Assembly: GCA_029216955.1 (NCBI GenBank)
Contig: JANAVB010015600.1
Span: forward strand, 39,492,398-39,556,397
Origin: Iris pallida
Lineage: Eukaryota; Streptophyta; Magnoliopsida; Asparagales; Iridaceae
Length of the DNA stretch: 64,000 bases
Reading direction: 5' to 3'
Part shown: positions 37,167-50,090 of the stretch, one piece after another
Layout of the letters: every line of letters starts with the position of its first letter
Numbering within the stretch: the first letter of the stretch is position 1
Notes under the pieces: generated by a model
The model's database searches: none
What the model was told of the DNA's origin: nothing
What the model saw: the letters and a program-made list of their open reading frames with translations, nothing else
Position numbers and translations under genes: made by a program

Positions 37167-37740
37167 CACTACAAGAAAAAACTCCTTTTACAACGTTGCA
37201 AAAATGTTATAAAAGATCTTTTAGAATGTTTAATATAAGGTTGTTATATCCAGGGTTGTAAAAGAGGTGGTATATTCTACAATGTTTATTGGAAAGTTGT
37301 AAAAATGTTGTAGAATTTTTTACCACAACAATTTAGAAACATTGTTGAAATTTATAAAATCTGACAAAAATCTTTCTACAACATTTGGCAAGTATTGTAA
37401 AAAATACTTTCAAAAACGTATTACAAATGTTGTAAACATAATTTCAACAACGTTCTTCAACTGTGGTAAAAACAACATGTACCACGTTTAACAAACATTG
37501 TACATAGATTTTCTACAACAGTATACAAACATTATAAAAAGAGTTTATACAACTTTTAACAAATGTTGTATATTTTATTCAATCATGTTTGCCAAATGTT
37601 GTAATATATATTTGTATGTTGTAATCATAACATTAACAATGGTTTAAAAGTATTGTAAATAAATTTTACAATGTTTAAAAAAGTTGTTATAATGTTATCT
37701 TACAACAGTTTAGAAACGTTGTTGATTACGTGTCCATTTT
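37167..37740. repeat. CACTA-2 left subterminal repeats
   Basis: Dozens of short AACGTTGT, ACAATGTT and TTGTAAAA-like units in both orientations follow the terminal repeat. The right subterminal block is 50370-50907. Confidence 0.85.
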
Positions 37741-38839
37741 AAAAAAATTACAATTTATAAACAAAAATATATTGATTGCAATTATAATACAAATATAAAT
37801 ACAAATACAAATACAAATACAAATACATAATTCTAATTTTTGCTCCCGCTGTTGTTGTTGTTGTTGTTACTACTGTTGCCGTTGCTACCAATGATGCTGT
37901 TGTTGTCACTTTCTCAGAAACTTCACCACCAAGCCCATAAAAATGAAGATACTAGACTGGATTCTAAACTCTGCCATGTTTTGTAATCCCCTCTTTCATA
38001 ACCCCTCTCACCTCCATAATTGCCACGACCTCTCATTCCATCACCACAAAATCCACCCCCTCTATCAGGTGCAAACCTTCCCCTGTTATTATTCAGGGCA
38101 AATACCGAATAAAAATTGTTAAAAGGAAAAAAATCATGAATGTAGTTGTGCAATTCATGAAAAAATAATGTTAATAGAGGGAATAACAAGCACATTCGTG
38201 AAGAAATAATGTTAATAAAGGAAAAAATTCATGAATTGCACAACTACAAAAAAGGATGACTAAGTAGAAGAAACCAACTAATTGTATCAAACTATTAAAG
38301 AGCTAAGTGTGCTAAGTATAAGCAAAGAGCTTTTTACTAACCAATAGGATGTTACCTAGTGATAAAGTCACATCAGAATATGTTCTAAACAGCTGGAAGA
38401 CAAAAACTTAAATGTCAACTAATAATCCTTATAGGTTTATCCATCAACGATATAAGCACGAACAGAACTCATGAGTTCTTAGAAAGAGCACCGTACATAA
38501 ACGCAAATTGTCAAATTACTTTGCCCGTTTCAACTGTCAGACATGTCGTAGGACACCTTATATATCTAACTTCCTAAGAAAAGAACTACCTAATAATGTA
38601 TGTTAAAATAAATAAGCAAATAAGGGCATTTGTGTACCTTCTGTGCCAAAACTTGATACTTATCAAGCGCATCACTTGTAGACAACAACAATTTTCAACC
38701 AAGGCAATTCCCACGCATTCTGTACCTGGAGTCCTAGGTGATGATTATACTATGTCCTGAAATAAAATTAAAAGACATCAGCAAGCCATTTCATACTTCT
38801 TCACATAGAGGTTTATACACAGTATCTAATATCGCTTAC

Positions 38840-41800
38840 TTTGGACACAGTTGATGTTTCAGGAATACGTAATTCAGAGGACGTAACAGTAGTAGCTAAT
38901 GGAGGTACAATGGTACTGATTTCAACAGCTGGCTGGATAACACCATCATTTGGTCCAAGTTTTCTAGAAGAAATACTACATCAATTTTTTTTACAAAAGT
39001 TACATCTGCTCTCTGTAAACACATAATATAATACATGTATCATAAAGATAAAAACATCGAACAAACCCAAGTTGAGAAGAACCGCGATCAGAATCTTCCT
39101 AGATAAGATCTAAGTGTTGAGCTGCACTAAAGCCTGGAGCTACTTGTGAATTTGGATTAGGTTGTGTTTCAGCTGGCCAGAACCGGAACTATAAACATGA
39201 GGCATGAAAGAATTAACTTAGGCATCCAGACCAGATGGGCCAGCAGGTACGACGCTGGAACTCTAGCTTGATTGGTTCTGCCATATATTCCTCACAAAGT
39301 CCTGTACATAGTAGAAAGAAACATGAGATGGTCGAAGAGTAGTTTTACATCAGTTTCCCAACTTATGAATATATGGGCATATTTTACATTGTAATATCGC
39401 TGCTGTGAATCTAAAAGTGTTCCTGGTTTGGGGCAAAGTGCCTCTGGAACACGACTAAATGGTCCTTGAGCATAGGTACCGACATCATAATATGCAGAGC
39501 CAGCTGTCTCTCGCTGTTTCCTTATAGCGGCAAATGAGGGGCCTATTTCACCATCAAATAAATTCTTGTATGTCAGCAGTGATGTCACATAGGTTACTTA
39601 TTATCTAGTTGTTTGCTTGTCCTTAGCTCATTTGTATCTCTATGTAATGATTGGTCTAGAGCCCTAATGCCCTAAACCCACTTATTTCCATTGGAGTCTA
39701 ATCTTCTATGTAAGTACGAAAAAAATCATAAACTATATTTTGATCTCGAGAAAAAAAAACTTTTCAGACAAATGCAAAACTCATGGATGTAGCTGATGTA
39801 GAATGTTTACCGAGAACTCATTCCAAACTAGCTGTCGATTCATGTACTCAAAGCTAACGGCTTCATGTTGGGACTTCTATACACAAGTCTCGCTTTAAGA
39901 ACTCTTTCGATGATACTCCTGTACCTACATTACCAGTACAAACTTGATAAGCTGTAAATTTAGATCTGTAAAGGTTGTCATCAATCGTTGTACAGGATCT
40001 ACACTACAACAAATTGTGCTGCAAATGGGATATAATCAAGTTTGACACTAAATGACTTTCATATTCGCTCAGAAGATTCACATTTTGTTGACGTTTCAAA
40101 ACTGGTTTTAAGGTATTCATAAAAGATTAATATAATAAGCAAACAATTACCTTCCAGTATACAAAAAAATTAGTAAATTACTAAAGGAGGCAGCTTTGTA
40201 GAAGCCCTCTATGCATTGCATTGCAGCCCATACACGACGTGCCAATGATCTCTATAAACAAAGACAATCAGGCTTGTTGTAAAACAAACAAACAAAGAAA
40301 AGAAAAAATTTAGGACAGATAAAATACCTGATCAGAGTCGCCCCATGTACGAAAAGCAGAAAATGACTGCAAACGAGCCCAAAGATACTGACCCCCCTCT
40401 GTAGTGAGGCAATACCAAATCTTTTGAGAAGCTGAAAGCCCTGGTCCTTCCAAAGCAGTTCTAACTGAAACCAGATAAGCTGGTTAACGGTATGTTGGAA
40501 CATTCTTAATAAAATTCCTCTATGAGATTCAATAAACAAGTGTTGACTTGTTTAAATAATAACTAGTAGGTAGAACTTTGCAATGGCAGTTGTTTAAACA
40601 CTAAGGGCTAGTTTGATTCCCATCTTAAATGGCAAACATTCCAATTCAAAAGGCAAATGGTAAATGGAGGACAAGAAATGGTGCAAAGTTATACTTGTAG
40701 ATGAAATAAGTAATCAGACAAAACCAGCATCTCTTCTCCTACTCCATCTCCCATGCCCACCGACCTACGTTGCATGGACATAAAGGCACGATACCACATG
40801 ATACATTTGTAATATGGGTGGTTTGTGCGGTTCAATCATTGTCATCAATCATATTTCTCAGACTTTTGGTAAAGCATTTCTGTTTAACAAGAGTATGGGC
40901 AAATGAATCAAATAAATTGTTTGACAAGCACCATATACTTTCTAAGACTAATAAGAAGCACAGCTCAATACACAAAAAATGAAACAATTGGCTATTAAAT
41001 ATAGGAAGAAGCCGTCATGTCGTTTGAAGTCAATCAAGAGTGATAACGAGAGTAAGAAACTAACTCCAAAGTAGCAGAAAAGCTTTACTTAACTGTAACA
41101 ACCATTAGTGAAGAATAAACAGAAAACCATGTGGCGTAAGAGATTGTTAAAGTCACTTTTAGAAAAAACAAGATATCATTCCAAACAAAGAAAAGTTAAA
41201 TAAATTTGAACTATCAATATCTTCGTATATTAGTATTAGAACTTCACGCTTTAAACAACTGTGCCCATTTCCTAGTTGTCTGAATCTCCTTTTTTTTAAC
41301 GATGTGTCAAGATATTCAGCCAAGGATTAAAATATTATAAGCAAATAGCACATTACAACGTAAAAGTTACACAGAACATGCTGCATAAAAGTGCATGTGC
41401 AATATTAAGACAAGTTCATAGAATGGACAGAGTTACCTTTTCGGAAGCAATATGTTCAATAACTGCACATCCAAGATCTATATTATCATTTGTCAGAAGC
41501 TGAACAATCTGGTCCAATAGTTCACCGTTCATACATAGGGCCTGAAGTAAATTACAAAGGTGATTTGATAGAGCCACTCGAAGAGGTTCATGATGACAAG
41601 CCCACGATAATCACATTTAGTATCAATACACAATGAAAAATTAAGTTCTCAAGAGATTCTTGGAAGAAGACCAAGAAATAAAAGTATGCACGGATAGAAA
41701 AGATTCAAAAATATAAAAAGGATAGATTGAAGAGACCTTGCAAGTGACATGGCTAAACTTCCAGCGAAAGTGCACCATTAAGTGTGCAGCTCGAGATATG

Positions 41801-42017
41801 CAACAGCATCTGACTCCATCGTGTAGTCCTATAACCACATTAATCTGGATTAGGAAGGCAAGCACAACTCAAAATAAGAATTGATAGTAGTGTACAAGTA
41901 ATAAAAACAACCTTCAATACAAGTTCCTTAGTTGTACGACTAGCAATAGTGACACTTTGCTGAATAACAGGTAACACTATGTCTTTGATTGCCTTATCCA
42001 GCGCTGCTTTCGTATAT
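38840..42017 (-). pseudogene. NOT1: Captured NOT1 (CCR4-NOT scaffold) exon fragment
   Basis: Minus-strand exons with GT-AG borders match plant CCR4-NOT subunit 1 in the right order. 42017-41910: TKAALDKAIKDIVLPVIQQS, then TKELVLK. 41828-41736: DYTMESD, then frameshifts; the next frame gives AAHLMV and FSHVTCK. 41541-41437: MNGELLDQIVQLLTNDNIDL, then GCAVIEHIASEK. About 39560-39389: FDGEIGPSFAAIRKQRE, QGPFSRVPEALCPKPGTL. About 39301-39070: DFVRNIWQNQSS, stop, SSSVVPAGPS, more stops. 38963-38840: DGVIQPAVEISTIVPPLATT. It is a part of a large gene, without start or end, and not functional. The parent's intron positions seem kept, so it was captured as DNA, not as a cDNA. Confidence 0.85.
39800..40500 (-). 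pseudogene. Unassigned exon-like segments inside the NOT1 capture
   Basis: Two minus-strand pieces read as clean exons: about 40450-40336 (LSASQKIWYCLTTEGGQYLW, ARLQSFSAFRTWGDSDQ, then GTATTT) and about 40250-40185 (after TTTATAG: RSLARRVWAAMQCIEGFYKA). A third, near 39870-39815, gives AVSFEYMNRQLVWNEFS before GTAAAC. They lie between NOT1 exons but do not look like NOT1 to me, so they may come from another captured gene or from a NOT1 region I do not recognise. Confidence 0.5.
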
Positions 42018-43341
42018 CTGTTAGAACCATACATGTTGAATTTCAACAAGAAGAACCACCTTCATAGCAGAATGGAGAAAAATCAAACTAAATGGCAGGC
42101 AGAACCTATGGATTTGCATGAGTGAGCCCATAGGATAAGCTTCTGAAGTTACTACAGATGTCATATCTGTTCGCAGACAAAATCAAACCTTATTCAGTAA
42201 CTAAATTAAAAAATTTACTACGGGAATGTAAGATTAATTTAGAATGATGTCTGTTGACCAGTGCCGAAGTTTTTATTAATATTACTGCTAATATATGACC
42301 TAGTAATAATTTATTACAGTCGTATATATAGGAGTAAATACAGATAGCAAAAGTTTAAAGTATTTGATAAAAATAAAATATGAATATGTGTATCTCTCTC
42401 TATAGGGGGGAGGTGTGTGTGTGTGTGCACATTCACAAAATTCTGGAATATTGAACAGTTCTACTCTCTTTGGAATGTACCATTGGAAAGTTGTATGAAT
42501 CAAAAGAAAAAAATGGTCTAAGAAATAAGAAGACAACGATTCTTTGCTTGATTCATTCCTTTTCTCTTAGTCCTTAAGAATCATAAAATTGTTGAATTCT
42601 TTGAACCATAAAATTTCCTAAATGGCAATTTCTCGATGTGGGCTAAGTTGCTATCCTGACTATGTATCTTTCTTTCTTATCTATACTCATGTGGTTGTCA
42701 GATAGCATGTTATACTTAAAGCATGGTTACAATAACAGCAACAACAACATCACCAAAGCTTTCTCCTCAAAGTTTTGGGCTAGGCCTTGTGAAGCCATGG
42801 CCATATTTGCATTCTTTTGCAGTAGCCGAAGATTTGTCATCCCTATCCTTTTGCTACATACTTTTTTTAGAACTCCTGAATCCTGATATTTCAGAAATTT
42901 ACAATCTTACATTGCCAGTCAAATCATCATCCTATCTTTTGCTACATACATGCTGAAGAAAGTTTAAAAAAAATTATTTGTTGTTCTGGTTTTTGCATGG
43001 ATTTTTTATGAAACTGTGAAAGCCAACATAACAACCTTTTTAATGTCTATTAAAAGTAATTTTCTTACATGTATTCACTTGAGTCAACATTATGCTTTAT
43101 ATTAACAAATTGTTATATTATTTATGTATTGTATATTGCTTTTGTAAATTTTACTTCCAAGGCCATCAGCAATACATCAAGTGTTGCTATCAGGATTTTG
43201 TGTCTGCATCTTTTGTAGAATGGCAAAACCCACATTAACAATCCTTAGTAATTTCTGATAACATTATTTCGTTATATATCTATTCACCCATAATATCATA
43301 CTTTTTGTGTGATAATGATCATCCATATCCTCGGCTACTAG
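42018..43341. other. Non-coding part of CACTA-2 between captured genes
   Basis: No supported exon. It holds a short GT run near 42414-42426 and AT-rich, intron-like sequence. A possible old SINE- or MITE-like stretch (ACAACAACATCACCAAAG near 42735) is too degraded to name. Confidence 0.4.
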
Positions 43342-43508
43342 CACCAAAAACCCCTCCCATTTAATTATTCTCGGTTGGAATTTGAACCCACGCCCACTCC
43401 TGCCCTTACCACCTTCCCTTAGTGGTAACACCAAAAACCCCTCCCATTTAATTATTCTCGGTTGGAATTTGAACCCATGCCCACTCCTGCCCTTACCACC
43501 TTCCCTTA
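43342..43508. repeat. 87-bp tandem duplication
   Basis: Two adjacent copies (43342-43428, 43429-43508) beginning CACCAAAAACCCCTCCC and containing CGGTTGGAATTTGAACCCA, with very few differences, so the duplication is recent. It lies upstream of the delta-COP fragment. Confidence 0.92.
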
Positions 43509-43755
43509 CTAGGGTTACCACTAAACAACCCCCTTGGTGGTCACAAAGCATGCTATTATAAATTATAAACCAAACATTAAAGGGTATCATAGGCATGGAA
43601 TTCGGTTTGAGGTATATTTTTATCACTTGGTCTTGGAGACTTTTTCCTAAGACATTTTATGTATTTGCTAAATATTTATCTGAAGTTCAGCTAAAATTAT
43701 ATAACTGAACTGCCCCTCTTTTGAGACTAAGCATCTTCTTCTTGATTTATTGCAG

Positions 43756-44094
43756 CACTTGTTTCAAGGCAGTTTGTGGATATGTCCCGAATAAGAATAA
43801 AGGAATTACTTGCAGCATTCCCAAGTTGGTAGGGACCGGAAAGCAGCATACCTATATTGAGACTGAGAATGTGCGCTATGTGTATCAACCAATAGAAGCA
43901 CTTTACCTGTTACTTATAACAAACAAACAAAACAACATTCTTGAAGACCTTGACACTCTGAGGCTGCTATCAAAACTAGTATCCTTCTATCATACTGCAT
44001 GATGAATAATCAATTATATTGCACATAGAGTCTGCTTTATATGTGCATTGTCTAAATGTTTGTTTGAACTTTTAATTTTTTTTAGTTATTACTT

Positions 44095-44164
<70 letters not shown>

Positions 44165-44394
44165 CTTACAACTAAGATGAAGAAGGCATCTGTAGGACAG
44201 CTTTTGAGCTGATTTTTTCTTTTGATGAAGCTATTTCTCTTGGACACAAAGAAAATGTGACAGTTGCACAAGTTAGACAATACTGTGAGATGGAGAGTCA
44301 GGAGGAAAAACTGCATAAGCAGCTCATGCATAGCAAGATAAACGAAACTAAAGATGTCATGAAGAAGAAAGCTTGTGAGATCGACAAAAGCAAG
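43756..44394 (+). pseudogene. Captured coatomer subunit delta (delta-COP) exons
   Basis: Two plus-strand exons of the N-terminal longin-like part of delta-COP, a COPI vesicle coat subunit. Exon 43756-43977, after a TTGCAG acceptor: [20 protein letters not shown], a one-base deletion near 43823, then [20 protein letters not shown], later [16 protein letters not shown]. Exon 44176-44394: [57 protein letters not shown], then GTATTC. The intron between them holds a long AT repeat. Intron retention again points to DNA-level capture. Opposite strand to the NOT1 piece. Confidence 0.88.
44096..44161. repeat. (AT)n microsatellite in the captured delta-COP intron
   Basis: About 33 uninterrupted AT units. 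Tyr-Ile ORFs over it are artefacts. Confidence 0.95.
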
Positions 44395-44555
44395 GTATTC
44401 TTCTTATTTTTGCTCAGGTAGAGCTTTTCTTACTGGGAGTCCATTGTTGAGTGTATATACTATGTATCTATATGTAGAACTTTTAGATTGCTCAGCCTTT
44501 ACTGGAAATGTCCTCCTGATAAATCTTTTTGTTTACTAGAAGAACTTGTTTCAAA

Positions 44556-45050
44556 GTATCGGTATCAGAATCGGTATCGGACCATACCTACGAGTGTCGG
44601 GATCGGCAGTATCGACAGTATCGGAGGTTTCGGATCGGAGTACCAGATTTTTTGGTATCAAAAAACAAATAATTATTAATCAAGTATTAACATTTTAGAA
44701 AATATATTTTATACATTTAGGCATAATTTTAATATTTTTAATGTTGTTTCTTAGTATTTTTTAAATTAAATGAAGTAGTAGTCACCCTTACCGATTGATT
44801 TACATACGATAGATAAGTTTTCTTCTTTTGCATGTTTTATAACTTTTCTACGCTTTTACACCCTTGTTGATTGGTCTTTTTCATTCAATTTTTTTTGCCA
44901 ATTTGATCGAAAAAGAGACCCCCAATGTCGATATCTGTCAGTATTGGGTACCGGTCGGTATCGAGTCGGGACATGCCAAACTATAACGGTATCGGCCGTA
45001 TCGGATCTGTATCGGCCATATCGGATCTGTATCGGCGGATACTGCGAACT
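44556..45050 (+). repeat. TATCGG-rich dispersed repeat, copy 1
   Basis: Bounded by clusters of (G)TATCGG (44556-44640 and 44935-45050). The middle includes TTTACACCCTTGTTGATTGG, whose reverse complement occurs at about 50021-50055, and the GATACCGAT clusters around 49895-49975 mirror it. It is therefore one of two inverted copies of a small unnamed element. Termini and target duplication not clear. Confidence 0.65.
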
Positions 45051-47374
45051 ATGGTTTAAATTAGGTAGAGTTCCACTCTTTCCACTTTGAGAGAACTACT
45101 TTGGTGTCACTTAACTAGGACCAAACATTCTATAGTAACGGTTGAAACATCTCATGAGTCATGACTCATGAGAGAAGTGGAGAATTAGAATAGGCATTAT
45201 GAATGAGCAGAATTTAGATTTAATAATAATTCATATTAACTGATAAACAACTTTGTTTGATACATTGATAAAATAAGTTATGAATTCACACATACATGTT
45301 TATTTGTGACAATAAAACAACAACATAAATCATTTATCACAAAGCATATGGGTCAGCATTTCATTTCGTTATGCAAGTTGTCACGGCTGCTTAGGCCGCT
45401 ACAATCAGCACACAAAATAACAATCATAGAAGAAATTAGGGTTTCAATAAACTCAACTCAGAATATGCAAACGTTCACTGCAAAATCCGAATATAAATTA
45501 TTGCAAAAATTTAGAAAAAAATACATTACAAAATTAGGGCTTTCAATAATGTCCTCCGCCGTCGTCCCCTCATCCAGCTTCGCCATCCTCACCAACAGCT
45601 CAATCATTTGCGTCACTGTGAAGAGGGCCGCTAGCATGATCCCATTCCCCTCAAGATCCTCCCTACCCCTACTTGCGGTCGATGATGACGACAGTGTCGG
45701 TGATCTTGATCCTCTCGGCGCACAGCGGAACGGCGGTCTCGAATACAGAGGCTCCATCGACGACTAGGCAGGTCTAGCCGGGGGAAGGAGGTAGATAAGG
45801 AGGACACGAAGGAGTGGAAGAGAGAGGAGATTAAGGTGAGAAGATAGATTTTTACAATGAAGAGGAGGAGATGAGGGTTTGATAGGAGCGGGAGAATTTT
45901 GTTTGGTGAAAGGAAAAACTAGCGCCATAATCCAATTTGGTTGAAAATTTTGACAACTATTATAAAATAGGGTGAAAGATAAATAAAATAAAATCAAAGA
46001 AAACAATCTATACCAAAAGCAACTAGCATAGATACAATTTGTGTAAATAATCTATATAAAATTGGTTTGTTACTGAGATGATTTACAATCAATTTTTTTA
46101 TCTAGTTGCTTAAATATTATTTTTATATAGATAAAAAATTTATTTAGATTATTCATAGTCAAATTTTATTTTATATTCAATAAAAGTGTACTATTTTTTA
46201 ATATAATTTTATATATCTTTGTGTGGGAGGAAAATAATATATATCAACATAATTTCAATGTAGAAAAATGCAAAAATCGAAAAAATCTAATACTGATGAG
46301 CTCTTCCAGTTGATCCATCTCTCGATGTTACATCTAACGAAGTTCGAAAAATCTAACCCTTCTCTACTTGATTCACTCCCCTTCTTTAATTCTTTCGATA
46401 TTATCATGGATCTTAAATTGATAGAATACAACTTAGAGCCCAAGTACAACCAACTTTTACATGGGACAATTTTCAATTTTATGTCTCGATCAGTTGATTG
46501 ATCGTTATGACCAATATCATTTTTAGGCTTGAATTTGAAAGCAAGACCTCTACCTCTCCTATAACCTACACTCACAACCACTAGAACACCCCCTATTGGC
46601 CCACAACTAATTATTACTATTATTTTGCACCGGTACAATTTGTGCATGACTATCAACGCTGGTTTTTTAATCGATCCAAGACACAAGCACTGGCACCCAA
46701 AAAGATATAAAAATAGTTAGAAAAATGTATCATATTGGACCATGACCAATTTTGTTATATTACTGCACAAAGTTGAATGACTGCCAGAATTTGATATCAA
46801 TTTTTGAAATTTGTAATGTATGCATAAAAAAGGTAAAAATTAGTTACTTATAAGCGTGTATTAATCAATTTTAATGATTAATAAAAATTAGTTCATTTTA
46901 ATTTATGCATAAAATTCTAAAAGCTAATGTGTGTTTGATTGAATTTTTTTCTCATGAAAAAATTTATATTACAAATTTTCTACCAATTGTAGTGTTTGAT
47001 AGCTTATATTTTACATGGAATTCTAAAAAACTATCATTTTCCATATTTTTCTCCAAAATGGTGGAAAATGAACCTTGTCCAACACATAGGAAAATATCAT
47101 TTTCCATAGAAAATGATATGTTTTTTGTCAAAAATAATGACATTCAAACACCAAATTAATTTTTCCGTAAGAAAATTTGAAAATTCCATGGAGTTGTTTC
47201 CTAGGAAAATAATTCCGTGGAATTAACTTATTTCCCGTCTTGCAATCAAATGCACAATAGTGTTAGGAGTTTAGTACTTACACCTCAAAAAATTCGGTTA
47301 ATCTCTTTGTACCATTAACTATGTCTCACAAAATATCCACTATTTAGTTACATAATTTGATGCAACGTAACTCT
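45051..47374. other. CACTA-2 interior without a recognised gene
   Basis: A short GC-richer island at 45450-45770 is open on both strands; on the minus strand it reads PRGSRSPTLSSSSTASRGRE then GIMLAALFTVTQMIELLV, which might be a captured first exon, but I do not recognise it. The rest to 47374 is AT-rich with small palindromes (AAAATATCATTTTCC near 47090) and no supported coding sequence. Confidence 0.4.
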
Positions 47375-48770
47375 GGGGGCGTTTGGTATGCGGAAAACTA
47401 TATTGCCGGGAATTCTATATTCCCGGGAATCAAATTCCAAGAAATTAAATTCTCTGAAAAATTACATTCCCATGTTTGGTGACAAAATAAATATTCCCGG
47501 GAAAAAAATAAAAAATAATAATAACGAAAAAAATGAACAAATATAAAAAACGGGTAAAAACGACAAAAAAAATATGTAAAAACGAAAAAAATGGTAAAAA
47601 TGACAAAATAACAAAAAACAACAAAAACGATAAAAAAAGACAAAAAATCGGTTAAACGACAAACAATGACCAAAAAGCGACAAAAAATGTATAAACGACA
47701 AAAAATAACAAAAAAAGGGTAAAAACGACAAAAATAACCAAAACACGACAAAAATGACACAAAATCGGTAAAAATGACAAAAAAACGAAAATGCGGCAAA
47801 AGACAAAAAACAAAAAATCGGTTAAAACGACAAAAAAAGGGTTAAAAACGACAAAAAATCGATTAACAACAACAAAAAATCGGTTAAAACAACAAAAAAT
47901 AATCAAAAAGTGACAAAAAACGAAAAATAATCGATAAAAATGACAAAAAAGGACAAAAAATTGGTTAAAACAACAAAAATTCGTTTAAAAACGACAAAAA
48001 ATGACAAAAAATCGGTTAAAAACACCAAAAAAGATTAAAAATAACAAAAATAACCAAAAAAACGACAAAAACGAAAAATAATCGATAAAAACGACAAAAA
48101 AAGGACAAGAAATCGGTTAAAACGACAAAAAATCGATTAAAACGACAAAAAAAAACCAAAAGGCGACAAAAACGACAAAAATTTGGTAAAAGCGAAAAAA
48201 ACCGACAAAAATGACAAAAAAATGCTATAAAATCAGTAAAAATGACCAAAAACCGACAAAAATGACTAAAAATCGGTAAAAACAACAAAAAAGCTACAAA
48301 AACGACAAAAAATCGCTTAAAACGACAAAAATTTATAAAAAAGCAACAAAAAGGACAAAAATTGGGTAAAAACGACAAAAAAATCAAAAAGTGACAAAAA
48401 AAGACAAAAAATGGGTAAAAACGACAAAAAATCGCTTAAAACGAAAATAAATTGGTAAAAAAAACGACAAAAAATGACAAAAAAAGCGATAAAAACAACA
48501 AAAAAAAAAGAAAAAAAAATGTTCAAAACAAATCAAAATTGATCAAAAAAGAAGAAAAAATTTAGACAATTTTTTTTTTGCCCGGGCAAAAAAAAAAAAA
48601 AACCCACCTATTCTCAAGGGATAGAATTCTCATGTTTTGTAGGTAAACTGTTTACCCGGATATTTATAATTTCCGAAAATAAATTTTTTATAAGCGAAAC
48701 AAACGTGGTAATAGATTCCCATCTTAAATTTTCCCGGGAATAAAAAAAATACGGCGTACCAAACGCCCCC
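47375..48770. mobile_element. MITE-like element filled with an ACGACAAAAA-type minisatellite
   Basis: The left terminus is GGGGGCGTTTGGTATGC; the right terminus on the minus strand is GGGGGCGTTTGGTACGC. Behind each lies a CCCGGGAAT-type motif, so the inverted repeat is clear. Almost all of the interior (47505-48560) is a degenerate array of units like ACGACAAAAAATCGGTTAAA, about 1 kb. The Phe-rich minus-strand ORFs are translations of this array, not genes. No matching target duplication was found. The superfamily (PIF/Harbinger or hAT) is unsettled. Confidence 0.8.
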
Positions 48771-49239
48771 TAAAAGAACAACACATGAATCCACCAGAGA
48801 AATTGACTGAATATCCAAGAGATTTTCTTAATAAAAAGTCTGCAAATTCTGCCAACGTACTTTGTTCAATTTGTTCAATCATATATTCTAAATTACAATT
48901 TTTGTCAAGTAGCACGGGTCATGACTCGAACCCATTAACAAAATTAAATTCAATCCATAGTCAACAATTCACAATATATCTCGTATTCCCTCAAACAACC
49001 AATGAAATCATGTAAAAAATAGAGGAATAATGTATAATATATGTTTTGTACCATTAAGTACGTTTACAATATTTTTTATCGATTGGAAATTTTGGATCGA
49101 TGTAAAATATTAATTATCAAATATTTTAGGTGAATGAATAAGGGACCAATAATCGATTTAAAATTCAAATGAGTAATATTGATGCTGAAATCTTTATTGT
49201 GTATTAAAATTAAAAAAAAATCAAATTAGACATTGAACT
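48771..49239. other. AT-rich filler in CACTA-2
   Basis: No repeat structure, ORF or known motif that I can support. Confidence 0.4.
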
Positions 49240-49775
49240 TTGTAACGGCTATATATAAGTTATTGTGATATCAACATGTTGCAACAGTTATTTATTCTTT
49301 CAGCAATGGTTATCATAATCGTTGTCGTTTAACAAAAAAATTGCAACTAATCGCACAAAATCGTTGCATAATCATTACAAATAAAAGGCCCACTCGGAAC
49401 AGGTTACAAAAAGCGTTACACAACTGTTGCTAACAGAGAATCTTTTTATAAGGCTTTACGTAAGTGTTGCAAATAGTAACTAATTTGCTACAATTATTTA
49501 AAACCCTTGCATAATCATTGCAAATTCATCCCACTCTGACAACACTTCCATAAAATCGTTGCTTGACCATTGTAAAAAAGAAAAACTTTTAGCAAAAATT
49601 TATCAACCATTGTACAAGGTGTATTAGGTCACGGTTAATCTATAGCTTTGCAAATATATTTAATTTGTAAACCGTTATGTCAGCCGTTACTAAACTTTTG
49701 CAAATTATAGTTCCAACAACACACATATAACCGTTGCACTAAAACCGTTGTGAAATAGGGGTATTTCTTGTAGTG
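49240..49775. mobile_element. Right end of a third CACTA element (CACTA-3), truncated
   Basis: The segment ends in GGGGTATTTCTTGTAGTG at 49775, which is a CACTACAAGAAATACCCC terminus on the minus strand. It is preceded by about 500 bp of AACCGTTGC/TTGCAAAT-type subterminal repeats unlike those of CACTA-2. I found no partner left end in the window, so it is probably a fragment. Confidence 0.65.
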
Positions 49776-49889
49776 TGCATAGTCAGCAAATAAATCTAAG
49801 CGAAAGACAACCCTTAGGCTAGTCAAGTGGGGATTATACCTCCACCGTAGACTTGAAAGCTTTTAAACTATAATTTATAGTGTAGGTCG

Positions 49890-50090
49890 ATGACGATACG
49901 ATACGACCGATACCGATATATTTTGACTTTTCCTTATCCGATATCGTCGTTACCGATACTAACCGATACCGATGTTGGGAGTCTCTTTCCCAGTCAATTC
50001 AACAAAGATAATTGAACAAAAAAGACCAATCATCAAGGGTGTAAAAGCATGGTAAGTTGTAAAAGCATATAAATGAAGAAAACTTATTAT
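49890..50090 (-). repeat. TATCGG-rich dispersed repeat, copy 2 (inverted)
   Basis: Holds GATACGACCGATACCGAT clusters and AAGACCAATCATCAAGGGTG, the reverse complement of the middle of 44556-45050. It is shorter than copy 1, so probably truncated. Confidence 0.65.

Noticed and set aside
40007..40030. CACTACAACAAATTGTG, a possible CACTA left end
   Set aside because: No subterminal repeats, no matching right end, and the preceding bases do not match the TGC after 49775.
42723..42956. Possible SINE or MITE around ACAACAACATCACC
   Set aside because: Too degraded: no terminal structure or target duplication can be shown.
45306..45767. 153-codon ORF in CACTA-2
   Set aside because: The opposite strand is equally open and no motif is recognised; kept only as a note in the interior entry.
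47398..48526. Long Phe-rich minus-strand reading frames
   Set aside because: They translate the ACGACAAAAA minisatellite in several frames at once; composition only, no gene.
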